Made by a program: the position numbers and the translations under genes. 7,880 bases of DNA from Bacteroidota bacterium (lineage in GTDB: Bacteria > Bacteroidota > Ignavibacteria > Ignavibacteriales > Melioribacteraceae), in the NCBI GenBank assembly GCA_023453125.1, contig JAEXUB010000013.1, positions 1 through 7,880 of the forward strand, read 5' to 3'. Positions within the stretch are counted from its first letter, which is position 1; each line of letters begins with the position of its first letter. Positions 1-7,013 of the stretch are shown here, in pieces. A model generated the notes under the pieces. That model was not told where the DNA came from. It did not search any database and was given only the letters and a program-made list of their open reading frames with translations.

Positions 1-1107
1 GAACTTGTAACATTGCAGGCCCGTCTGAGCCAGATTGCTCAGAAAAACAGTGAACCTGCAATTGTTTCGGTTGCCGAAGAAGTTGAAAGGATTACCTGGT
101 CTTTAAGAGACAGCGCTCTTAATATAAGAATGCTCACTATCGGTTCCACATTCAGCAAGTTCAACCGCCTGGTAAGGGATTTATCGAGGGAACTTGGAAA
201 AGAAGTGGAGCTTACAACTGAAGGAGCCGATACAGAACTCGATAAAACAGTTATCGACAAGCTGAACGATCCTCTGGTTCATATAATTAGAAACAGTATT
301 GATCATGGTGTTGAAGATCCGGCTTTAAGGGAAAAAGCCGGAAAACCGAGACAGGGAAAAATTCACCTGTCTGCTTCCCATTCGGGAGGCAATGTGCTTA
401 TCACAATTTCGGATGATGGTGCTGGTATTAACAAGGAGGCAGTTCTTGAAAAGGCAAAAGCCGGCGGGCTGGTTCCGCAGAACGCCGAATTGACCGATTC
501 CGAAATCTATGCTCTGATATTCGGAGCCGGATTTTCAACAGCCAGGACAGTTACAAATGTTTCGGGGCGGGGAGTAGGAATGGATGTAGTACGCCGTGCT
601 GTTGAATCGATTAGAGGCTCTATCGAAGTTAAAAGCACAGAAGGAGAGGGAACTACAATTACCTTGAAACTCCCTCTTACTCTTGCAATTATAGACGGTC
701 TGCTTGTAGTTATTAACGACGAACATTTTATCCTTCCTTTATCATCTGTAGAAGAATGCATCGAATTATCCAAAGCAGATATTGAAGCGTCCCACGGAAG
801 GCATATTGTTAACGTTAGGGGAGAAATTATTCCTTACATATATCTGAGAGAAAGATTCCTGATATCTGAAAACAAGCCTGAAATTGAACAGGTGGTTATT
901 GCCAATGTAAAAGGAAACAGAACAGGATTTGTAGTGGATAAGGTAATCGGACAGCATCAGACTGTGCTCAAGAATCTTGGCAAGGTTTATAGAGACGTTG
1001 AAGGTATTTCGGGTGCTACAATTCTCGGGGACGGAACCGTCGCGCTAATCCTTGATATACTAAAGCTGACGGAAAAAGAAGAACAGGAAGAAAGAATTAA
1101 TAACTAA
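1..1107 (+). CDS. cheA: Chemotaxis histidine kinase CheA, C-terminal part (5' truncated by window edge)
   Basis: CheA autophosphorylates on a histidine and passes phosphate to CheY/CheB; it works at the cytoplasmic base of receptor arrays. The reading frame is open from base 1 (codons for E-L-V-T-L-Q-A-R-L), so the TTG at 13 is an internal leucine and not a start. Visible in order: the end of the P3 dimerisation helices; the P4 ATPase domain with an N box HIIRNSIDHG (280-309), G1 box DDGAGI (412-429), F box FGAGFSTA (520-543) and G2 box GRGVGMDVV (565-591); then a P5 CheW-like domain from about base 697 to 1068. All nucleotide-binding boxes look intact, so an active kinase is expected. The phosphorylated P1 domain and P2 lie upstream, out of view. 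No receiver domain follows P5; the protein ends in a short charged tail. It is 28 bases ahead of the short cheR-like gene. Confidence 0.96.
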   Translation, partial: ELVTLQARLSQIAQKNSEPAIVSVAEEVERITWSLRDSALNIRMLTIGSTFSKFNRLVRDLSRELGKEVELTTEGADTELDKTVIDKLNDPLVHIIRNSIDHGVEDPALREKAGKPRQGKIHLSASHSGGNVLITISDDGAGINKEAVLEKAKAGGLVPQNAELTDSEIYALIFGAGFSTARTVTNVSGRGVGMDVVRRAVESIRGSIEVKSTEGEGTTITLKLPLTLAIIDGLLVVINDEHFILPLSSVEECIELSKADIEASHGRHIVNVRGEIIPYIYLRERFLISENKPEIEQVVIANVKGNRTGFVVDKVIGQHQTVLKNLGKVYRDVEGISGATILGDGTVALILDILKLTEKEEQEERINN

Positions 1108-1118
1108 CTACGAACAAC

Positions 1119-1124
1119 AAAGGA
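1119..1124 (+). promoter_or_regulatory. Probable ribosome binding site of the short cheR-like gene
   Basis: AAAGGA lies 11 bases before the ATG at 1136, a slightly long spacing. The same frame stays open back to a TGA at 1067-1069 but holds no ATG, GTG or TTG there, so 1136 is the only good start. The missing N-terminal CheR domain is therefore not a start-choice error. Confidence 0.55.
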
Positions 1125-1135
1125 TAAAATATAAA

Positions 1136-1750
1136 ATGGCATTTACTTTCTTTTTTAGGGATACACAAACATTAGATCAGGCAGCAAAAGTGCTTATACC
1201 GGAAGTAGCCGGGAGAAGCAGGATTAGAATCTGGGATGCAGGATGCGCTATGGGCCCCGAACCTTATACCCTGGCAATAATTCTTGCCGAAGCAATGGGG
1301 AATTTCTCATTTAAGAATCTTTCAATTACCGCTACAGATATTGACGAGACAAATACATTCGGAAAAATCATAGAAGAAGGAATTTACCCGGAAGAAGAAT
1401 TAAAAAGAATACCGCAAAATATATTCCAGAAGTATTTTGAAAAGGCTGAAGGAAAGGAAGGATATTACAAAATATCCGATTTGATTAGAAACCGTGTCCA
1501 GTTTCAGAAACACGATCTCCTTACCTTGAACAGCATCGGCACAGGATTCAGCCTGATTGTTTGCAAGAATGTTCTTCTTCATTTTCAGCCTTCCGAAAGA
1601 ATTGAAGTCCTTAAAATGTTCCACAGTTCATTAGCAGCCGACGGACTGCTGGCAAATGAAAATACCCAGAAGATGCCGGAAGAATTAAAAGATTACTTTG
1701 TTCAGGTGGTGCCGGATGCACAGCTGTTCAGGAAAATTGAGGTTAAATAA
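1136..1750 (+). CDS. Short, divergent CheR-like methyltransferase lacking the N-terminal domain
   Basis: At 204 residues this matches only the SAM-binding methyltransferase domain of CheR (full CheR is about 270-290 residues). It begins directly at the TxFFRD motif (residues 4-9) that follows the helical N-terminal domain in normal CheR. Recognisable motifs are WDAGCAMGPEPYT (33-45; usual form WSAGCSTGEEPY), ATDID (66-70), VCKNVLLHF (142-150; usual form FCRNVIIYF), and a C-terminal end resembling CheR. Three signature positions differ: the first Glu of GEEPY is Pro, CRN is CKN, and the GHSE motif is replaced by ANEN (173-176). The complete CheR at 7054 keeps all of these. The fold is probably kept and SAM may still bind, but normal receptor methylation is doubtful. 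It could be a regulator, a modified methyltransferase or a decaying paralogue; the intact frame and coupling to the next gene argue against plain decay. It sits between cheA and an MBL-fold gene. Confidence 0.8.
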   Translation: MAFTFFFRDTQTLDQAAKVLIPEVAGRSRIRIWDAGCAMGPEPYTLAIILAEAMGNFSFKNLSITATDIDETNTFGKIIEEGIYPEEELKRIPQNIFQKYFEKAEGKEGYYKISDLIRNRVQFQKHDLLTLNSIGTGFSLIVCKNVLLHFQPSERIEVLKMFHSSLAADGLLANENTQKMPEELKDYFVQVVPDAQLFRKIEVK

Positions 1751-1752
1751 TG
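1739..1752 (+). promoter_or_regulatory. Translational coupling site: one-base stop/start overlap with internal RBS
   Basis: The cheR-like stop TAA (1748-1750) shares its last A with the ATG (1750-1752) of the MBL-fold gene. A GAGG at 1739-1742, inside the end of the cheR-like gene, is 7 bases before that ATG. This arrangement is typical of coupled translation and suggests the two proteins are made in related amounts. Confidence 0.75.
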
Positions 1753-2349
1753 AAAGTAATCCGTTTACATACAAATCCCGATAAATACAGCTCCAATTCC
1801 TATCTTGTGATGGGGGCTTTCAATACAATTGATGATGTAAACGCGGTTATAGATACAGGATATGACGGTTATATATCCAAGCATATAGATACAATTTATA
1901 CCGGAGTAGGGAAAAAGCCGTTAGATAAGATTGTAATCACTCACAATCATTTTGACCATAACGGAGGAATTAAGGAATTAAAGGAAAAATACGGCGCTAA
2001 GGCCTATGCGTTTATTCCCGGAAACGGAATAGACTATATTCTGCAGGAGGGGGAAGAGATAAAACTGGCCGACTGCTATTTTACCGTAATCCATACACCG
2101 GGGCACTCGCAGGATTCAATATGCCTCTACTGTAAAAAAGAGGGAATCCTATTTTCGGGCGATACTACAATCCGCGTTTATGCAAATGACAGCAGCTATA
2201 CTCCGGATTATGTGGAATCGATTGAAAAACTTGCCCGCATTAAAATTAATGTAATTTATCCCGGGCACGGAGAGCCATATAAAGATAATCCGGAACTGAT
2301 AATTAGAAACAGCTTAAGAATTCTTACAAATAATAAAACAAATAATTAA
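1750..2349 (+). CDS. Metallo-beta-lactamase-fold metalloprotein in a chemotaxis operon
   Basis: A 199-residue single-domain MBL-fold protein without signal peptide or membrane segment, so cytoplasmic. The ligand set is complete: HNHFDH (H65, H67, D69, H70), H119 in TPGHS, D138 in SGDTT, and H173 in PGHGEP; an early IDTG (34-37) fits the first strand motif. This is the dinuclear HxHxDH pattern of glyoxalase II-like hydrolases and persulfide dioxygenases, not the HxExDH of flavodiiron proteins. No extra C-terminal domain is present, so a true glyoxalase II is unlikely. Substrate cannot be read from the sequence. Established precedent: a diiron MBL-fold protein (ODP) in a Treponema denticola chemotaxis operon acts as an oxygen sensor for CheA signalling. 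A sensory or signal-hydrolysing role here is inference from position. It overlaps the cheR-like gene by one base and precedes the receptor gene by 16 bases. Confidence 0.85.
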   Translation: MKVIRLHTNPDKYSSNSYLVMGAFNTIDDVNAVIDTGYDGYISKHIDTIYTGVGKKPLDKIVITHNHFDHNGGIKELKEKYGAKAYAFIPGNGIDYILQEGEEIKLADCYFTVIHTPGHSQDSICLYCKKEGILFSGDTTIRVYANDSSYTPDYVESIEKLARIKINVIYPGHGEPYKDNPELIIRNSLRILTNNKTNN

Positions 2350-2365
2350 ACAAAGGGAGTTAAAA

Positions 2366-5300
2366 ATGAGTTGGTTTTATAACTTGAAAGTCGCTACAAA
2401 ATTACTGATAGCATTCAGTATGGTAGCAGTTATTACCGCCGTTATTGCTTACATGGGGATCAGCAATTTAAAAAGCGTAAGCGATAGCGATGATATTCTG
2501 TATGAAAAAAATACAGTACCCATTTCACAGCTGGCTGTTGTATCTGAATCATTCCAGCGCGCAAGGACGAATATTGTAGAAGCCTTATACACAATCGACA
2601 CAGAACGCCGGGATGACCAGATTAAAAGATTGAAAGACAGAGACGCAGATATCTCTAAAAACCTTTCTCTCTATGAAAAAACAATTATGACCGAACAGGG
2701 AAGACAAGATTTTGCAAAACTTCAATCCGCCATAAAGATATATGACGGCGAAAGAGATAAGATGGTTGCTATGCTTAAAGAGAACAAGAAAGAGCAGGCC
2801 CTTCAGTTTTATATGACAAACTTCGAAAAACTGAGAAATGATGTTCAAAGCAACATTAAGGCAATGCTCGACCAGAAAATTACTCTTGCAGAAGAGAGAG
2901 CTCATCAGAATCAGAATGATTCTGATTCGGCAACTACCGTGATGCTAATACTGCTTGTTGGCGGTGTAATCATTGCTTTATCATTGGGAATCTTTATTTC
3001 AAGAATTATCAGCAAACCTATTAAAACAGTTTCTGAAATTGCAGAAAGAGTAGCGAAAGGAGACGTGGATGTTGAGATAGTGCAGAAATCAACAGATGAA
3101 ATTGGTATCCTCGTCGGGACCTTTAAGGAGTTGGTAGAAGCGACAAAAACGCAGGTTGAAGTTGCCAATAATATTGCAAAAGGCAATGTTGAAGTTAAAG
3201 TGGAAATCAGATCAGAAAAAGATGTGTTGGGACAAAGTCTGCAAAAAGTTATTGATACGCTAAAAGAGCTCATTAAAGAAGCCGATATGCTCTCAGACGC
3301 GGCTGTTGCAGGAAAACTTGCTACAAGAGGCAATGCCGCTAAATTTGAAGGCGGATATAAGAAAATTGTCCAGGGAGTTAACGACACATTAGACGCAGTA
3401 ATAGGGCCGTTGAATGTTGCAGCAGAGTATGTAGACAGAATCGCAAAAGGCGATATCCCGATGAAGATTACAGATAACTACAATGGTGATTTCAACGAAA
3501 TAAAATTAAATCTTAACCAGTGTATTGACGCAGTAAACGCCTTGGTTTCTGATGCAGGTATGTTATCAGATGCAGCTGTAGCCGGTAAACTTGCTACAAG
3601 AGCAGACGCTACAAAACATCAGGGAGATTTCCGCAAGATAGTTCAGGGAGTAAACGATACATTAGACGCCGTTATCGGACCTTTGAACGTAGCTGCAGAA
3701 TATGTAGACAGAATTGCTAAAGGCGATATCCCGATGAAAATTACCGATAACTATAATGGTGATTTCAACGAAATCAAATTAAATCTTAACCAGTGTATTG
3801 ATGCTGTTAATGGTCTAATTGCCGATGCAGCGATGCTCTCTACTGCAGCAATTGAAGGTAAACTTGCAACAAGAGCAGATGCTACCAAGCATCAGGGGGA
3901 TTTCCGTAAGATAGTTCAGGGAGTAAACGATACATTAGACGCCGTTATCGGACCTTTGAACGTAGCTGCAGAATATGTAGACAGAATTGCTAAAGGCGAT
4001 ATCCCGATGAAGATTACAGACAACTATAACGGCGATTTCAACGAAATAAAATTAAACCTCAACCAGTGTATTGAAGCAGTAAATGCCCTGGTTTCCGACG
4101 CAGGTATGCTGTCAGATGCTGCTGTAGCCGGTAAACTTGCTACAAGAGCAGACGCTACAAAACATCAGGGAGATTTCCGCAAGATAGTTCAGGGAGTAAA
4201 CGACACATTAGACGCAGTTATCGGACCTTTGAACGTAGCTGCAGAATATGTAGACAGGATTGCCAAAGGTGATATCCCGATGAAGATTACAGATAACTAT
4301 AACGGTGATTTCAACGAAATTAAATTAAACCTCAACCAGTGTATTGATGCAGTTAACGCCCTGGTTTCTGATGCAGGTATGCTGTCAGATGCTGCTGTAG
4401 CCGGTAAATTGGCCACCAGAGCAGACGCTACAAAACATCATGGCGATTTCCGCAAGATAGTTCAGGGCGTAAACGATACATTAGACGCGGTTATCGGGCC
4501 GTTGAATGTTGCAGCAGAATATGTTGACCGTATTGCAAAAGGCGACATTCCGATGAAGATTACAGACAACTATAACGGCGATTTCAACGAAATTAAATTA
4601 AACCTCAACCAGTGTATTGATGCAGTAAATGCTCTTATTTCAGATGCAGCTCTTCTCTCAACTGCAGCAGTTGAAGGAAAACTTGCAACCCGTGCAGATG
4701 CTACCAAGCATCAGGGGGATTTCCGCAAGATAGTTCAGGGAGTTAACGATACATTAGACGCGGTTATCGGGCCGTTGAACGTAGCAGCCGAATATGTAGA
4801 CAGGATTGCCAAAGGGGATATTCCGAAGAAGATTACGGATAACTACAATGGCGATTTTAATGAAATAAAGAATAACCTCAATACATGTATTGAAGCTTTG
4901 GACGGTTTAATCAGCGAAATGAATAATATGTCACAGCAGCACGACCTCGGGGATATTGATGTAGTTATGAGTTCCGATAAATTCTACGGTGCGTACAAAA
5001 ATATGGCAACCGGCGTTAATAACATGGTAAACGGGCATATTGCCGTTAAAAAGAAAGCAATGGCATGCGTTGCCGAATTCGGACGCGGTAATTTTGAAGC
5101 TCCTCTTGAAAAATTCCCGGGTAAGAAGGTGTTTATAAACGATACAATTGAAGTTGTTAGAGGCAACCTGAAAGCATTGATTGCCGACGCCAATATGCTA
5201 TCACAGGCAGCTGTAGAAGGAAAACTCGCTACACGCGCAGACGCCTCCAAGCATCAGGGAGACTTCCGTAAAATAGTTCAGGGTGTAAATGATACATTAG

Positions 5301-6457
5301 ACGCCGTAATCGGGCCATTGAACGTTGCCGCTAAATATGTTGAAAGAATAAGCACAGGCGATATTCCTGAAAAAATTACTGATAGCTATAACGGCGATTT
5401 CAATGCAATAAAGAATAATCTGAATGTTCTTATTGACGCAATGAATGAAATAACAGGCGTTGCCGAATCAATTGCAACCGGCGACCTTCAGGTATCGGCA
5501 AAAGAACGTTCTGCAAAAGATAAACTTATGCAGGCGCTTGCTTCAATGATAAGCGGTATCTCTGAAGTTGTTGAAAACGTTAAGGCAACAGCAGAAAACG
5601 TTACAAAGGGAAGCCAGGAATTAAGCCTTAATTCCGATCAGATTTCGCAGGGCGCAAATAAACAGGCTGCCAGTGCCGAAGAAGCTTCCTCCTCTATGGA
5701 AGAAATGACATCCAACATTAAACAGAATGCCGAAAATGCTCTTCAGACTGAAAAAATTGCACTCCAGTCGGCCGAAAACGCAAAAGTCGGCGGAAAGGCC
5801 GTTGCAGAAACAGTATCGGCAATGAAAGAAATTGCAGGCAAGATTTCGATTATTGAAGAGATTGCACGTCAGACCAACCTGCTTGCTCTTAATGCGGCAA
5901 TTGAAGCTGCACGCGCCGGTGAACACGGCAAGGGATTCGCGGTTGTTGCAAGCGAAGTTAGAAAACTCGCAGAACGCAGCCAGACTGCAGCAGCTGAAAT
6001 TAACAGATTGTCTGCTACAAGCGTTGAAGTTGCAGAGAATGCAGGCGAAATGCTAAGCAAACTGGTTCCGGATATCTCAAAGACCGCAGAACTTGTTCAG
6101 GAAATTACTGCTGCAAGCAACGAGCAGAATACAGGTGCAGAGCAGATTAACAAAGCCATTCAGCAGCTCGACCAGGTTATTCAGCAGAACGCTTCAGCAT
6201 CGGAAGAACTCTCATCTACTGCTTCTAACCTTACCGGTCAGGCTGAACAGCTTATGAGTGTAATAGGATTCTTTAAGACAAAAGAAAATAATACAAGACC
6301 ATCAATTTCGCAGAACTCAGCCTCGTTTAAGAATAAGACTAACGGAGGCAACGGTGCTCATCCTAAATTTGAGCCCAGACCAGCTGCTAAAGGGTACAAA
6401 CTGAACCTTGATAACGGTTCGGATCAGCTTGACTCCGATTTTGAAAGAATGGTTTAA
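2366..6457 (+). CDS. Giant poly-HAMP methyl-accepting chemotaxis protein (4HB sensor)
   Basis: An inner-membrane chemoreceptor of 1363 residues, more than twice the usual 500-600. Order: short cytoplasmic N-terminus; TM1 about 13-31; periplasmic region 32-188, helical and charged, resembling the four-helix-bundle MCP sensor (4HB_MCP); TM2 about 191-211; a standard HAMP (212-260, DEIG motif) and a second (261-302, KDVLG); eight tandem units of about 91 residues (302-1028), each seemingly two HAMP-like modules; one last HAMP-like segment (1029-1066); then the signalling hairpin (1067-1303) with tip EEIARQTNLLALNAAIEA at 1164-1181 and GFAVVASEVR at 1190-1199. Candidate methylation pairs are E1105/E1106, E1112/E1113, Q1273/Q1274 and E1280/E1281. 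A flexible tail ends in DFERMV. AGGGAG at 2354-2359, six bases before ATG, supports the start. The tip and CheW/CheA neighbours mark it as an array receptor; the ligand is unknown. Confidence 0.95.
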   Translation: MSWFYNLKVATKLLIAFSMVAVITAVIAYMGISNLKSVSDSDDILYEKNTVPISQLAVVSESFQRARTNIVEALYTIDTERRDDQIKRLKDRDADISKNLSLYEKTIMTEQGRQDFAKLQSAIKIYDGERDKMVAMLKENKKEQALQFYMTNFEKLRNDVQSNIKAMLDQKITLAEERAHQNQNDSDSATTVMLILLVGGVIIALSLGIFISRIISKPIKTVSEIAERVAKGDVDVEIVQKSTDEIGILVGTFKELVEATKTQVEVANNIAKGNVEVKVEIRSEKDVLGQSLQKVIDTLKELIKEADMLSDAAVAGKLATRGNAAKFEGGYKKIVQGVNDTLDAVIGPLNVAAEYVDRIAKGDIPMKITDNYNGDFNEIKLNLNQCIDAVNALVSDAGMLSDAAVAGKLATRADATKHQGDFRKIVQGVNDTLDAVIGPLNVAAEYVDRIAKGDIPMKITDNYNGDFNEIKLNLNQCIDAVNGLIADAAMLSTAAIEGKLATRADATKHQGDFRKIVQGVNDTLDAVIGPLNVAAEYVDRIAKGDIPMKITDNYNGDFNEIKLNLNQCIEAVNALVSDAGMLSDAAVAGKLATRADATKHQGDFRKIVQGVNDTLDAVIGPLNVAAEYVDRIAKGDIPMKITDNYNGDFNEIKLNLNQCIDAVNALVSDAGMLSDAAVAGKLATRADATKHHGDFRKIVQGVNDTLDAVIGPLNVAAEYVDRIAKGDIPMKITDNYNGDFNEIKLNLNQCIDAVNALISDAALLSTAAVEGKLATRADATKHQGDFRKIVQGVNDTLDAVIGPLNVAAEYVDRIAKGDIPKKITDNYNGDFNEIKNNLNTCIEALDGLISEMNNMSQQHDLGDIDVVMSSDKFYGAYKNMATGVNNMVNGHIAVKKKAMACVAEFGRGNFEAPLEKFPGKKVFINDTIEVVRGNLKALIADANMLSQAAVEGKLATRADASKHQGDFRKIVQGVNDTLDAVIGPLNVAAKYVERISTGDIPEKITDSYNGDFNAIKNNLNVLIDAMNEITGVAESIATGDLQVSAKERSAKDKLMQALASMISGISEVVENVKATAENVTKGSQELSLNSDQISQGANKQAASAEEASSSMEEMTSNIKQNAENALQTEKIALQSAENAKVGGKAVAETVSAMKEIAGKISIIEEIARQTNLLALNAAIEAARAGEHGKGFAVVASEVRKLAERSQTAAAEINRLSATSVEVAENAGEMLSKLVPDISKTAELVQEITAASNEQNTGAEQINKAIQQLDQVIQQNASASEELSSTASNLTGQAEQLMSVIGFFKTKENNTRPSISQNSASFKNKTNGGNGAHPKFEPRPAAKGYKLNLDNGSDQLDSDFERMV
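3269..5449 (+). repeat. Tandem array of eight ~273-bp units encoding HAMP pairs
   Basis: In-frame units inside the receptor gene: U1 3269-3541, U2 3542-3814, U3 3815-4087, U4 4088-4360, U5 4361-4633, U6 4634-4906, U7 4907-5176, U8 5177-5449. Anchoring on the K of KIVQGVND gives positions 3362, 3635, 3908, 4181, 4454, 4727 and 5270, an exact period of 273 bp for the first six; U7 is a diverged 270-bp unit without that motif. Each unit encodes one HAMP-like module with GKLATRADATKHQGDF and one with GDIPMKITDNYNGDFNEI. The inner units U2-U5 are nearly identical in protein and largely so in DNA; the outer ones differ more. The size recalls the roughly 92-residue HAMP repeats of fungal Nik1-type kinases. 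Confidence 0.93.
4907..5176 (+). repeat. Diverged HAMP-pair unit (U7) interrupting the array
   Basis: Residues 848-937 of the receptor take the place of one repeat unit but have a different sequence, with GDIDVVMSSDKF (862-873), GHIAVKKKAMACVAEFGRGNF (split here as 890-910) and KFPGKKVFINDT (916-927). Length is 90 residues, one less than the others. I recall similar blocks in other multi-HAMP kinases and receptors, so it looks like an established module of the family and not random decay. After it the normal repeat resumes in U8. Confidence 0.75.
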
Positions 6458-6480
6458 TAATTATTAAAGAATTTAGTCTT

Positions 6481-6486
6481 AAGGAG
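6481..6486 (+). promoter_or_regulatory. Strong ribosome binding site of cheW
   Basis: AAGGAG lies six bases before the ATG at 6493. It is the best Shine-Dalgarno match in the window and fixes the cheW start, consistent with the high CheW amounts needed in arrays. Confidence 0.75.
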
Positions 6487-6492
6487 ATTAAA

Positions 6493-7002
6493 ATGAGTGT
6501 GACAGGAATAACAGAAGTGAGGCCGTACCTGACCTTTACCCTAGAACACGACCTCTTCGCGGTTGATGTGGCCAAGGTAAGGGAGGTTCTGGATTACACC
6601 AGCATTACAAAGATACCCAGAACTCCCGAATATATGCGCGGAGTAATAAATCTCCGCGGCAGCGTAGTGCCGGTAATAGACCTCCGGTTAAAATTCGGAA
6701 TGTCTAAAACCGAGAATAAAGTGAACACCTGTATAATCGTTCTTGAAATAGATATGGAAGGGGAATTGATTATACTCGGCGCACTGGCAGACGCAGTTCA
6801 GGAAGTATTTGAACTTGAGCCGGATCAGATTGAACCGGCGCCAAGGTTCGGTACCCGATTTAAAGCCGAATTCCTGAAGGGAATGGGAAAAAGGGATGAA
6901 CGCTTTATTATGATTCTCGATATTGATAAAGTATTCTCTTCGGATGAATTGGCTCTGGTTCAGGAAATGGAAAAAAGTGAACAGAATGCAGTAAATGCTT
7001 AA
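6493..7002 (+). CDS. cheW: Chemotaxis coupling protein CheW
   Basis: CheW is the cytoplasmic adaptor that links receptor tips to the P5 domain of CheA. The 169-residue product is one CheW domain of usual length. It starts with the first beta strand (YLTFTLEHDLFAVDV, residues 12-26), followed by KVREVLDY (28-35), ITKIPRTPEYMRGVINLRG split over 38-56 and the hallmark VVPVIDLR (58-65). The second subdomain holds ILGALADAVQEVFEL (94-108), and the protein ends with FIMILDIDKVF (138-148) plus a short acidic tail. R55 in NLRG is the conserved arginine of the family. There is no extra domain, so it is not a CheV. It lies 35 bases after the receptor gene and is probably cotranscribed with it; a strong hairpin follows its stop after 11 bases. 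Confidence 0.97.
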   Translation: MSVTGITEVRPYLTFTLEHDLFAVDVAKVREVLDYTSITKIPRTPEYMRGVINLRGSVVPVIDLRLKFGMSKTENKVNTCIIVLEIDMEGELIILGALADAVQEVFELEPDQIEPAPRFGTRFKAEFLKGMGKRDERFIMILDIDKVFSSDELALVQEMEKSEQNAVNA

Positions 7003-7013
7003 AACTCAATAAT

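Noticed and set aside
1..20. TTG at 13 as the start of the first gene
   Set aside because: The frame is open to base 1 and the codons before it continue the CheA P3 helix, so the gene enters from outside the window.
2911..3387. A 158-codon - strand open frame, with other long - strand frames at 4984-5250 and 5621-5926
   Set aside because: Antisense shadows of the receptor gene; compositions are serine/threonine/proline-rich as expected from reverse reading, with no start signals or domains.
3269..5449. Regular ~273-bp repeats considered as a CRISPR or mobile repeat array
   Set aside because: The repeats are continuous, in frame and coding with no spacers; they are protein-domain repeats within one receptor gene.
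5832..6056. A 74-codon + strand open frame over the receptor tip
   Set aside because: Shadow of the highly constrained receptor signalling domain in another frame; no ribosome binding site or recognisable product.
6453..6468. A 16-bp perfect palindrome TTTAATAATTATTAAA over the receptor stop codon
   Set aside because: It is made of A and T only, has no loop or T tract for termination, and can arise by chance in an AT-rich gap. It could be a weak protein-binding site, but nothing supports that.
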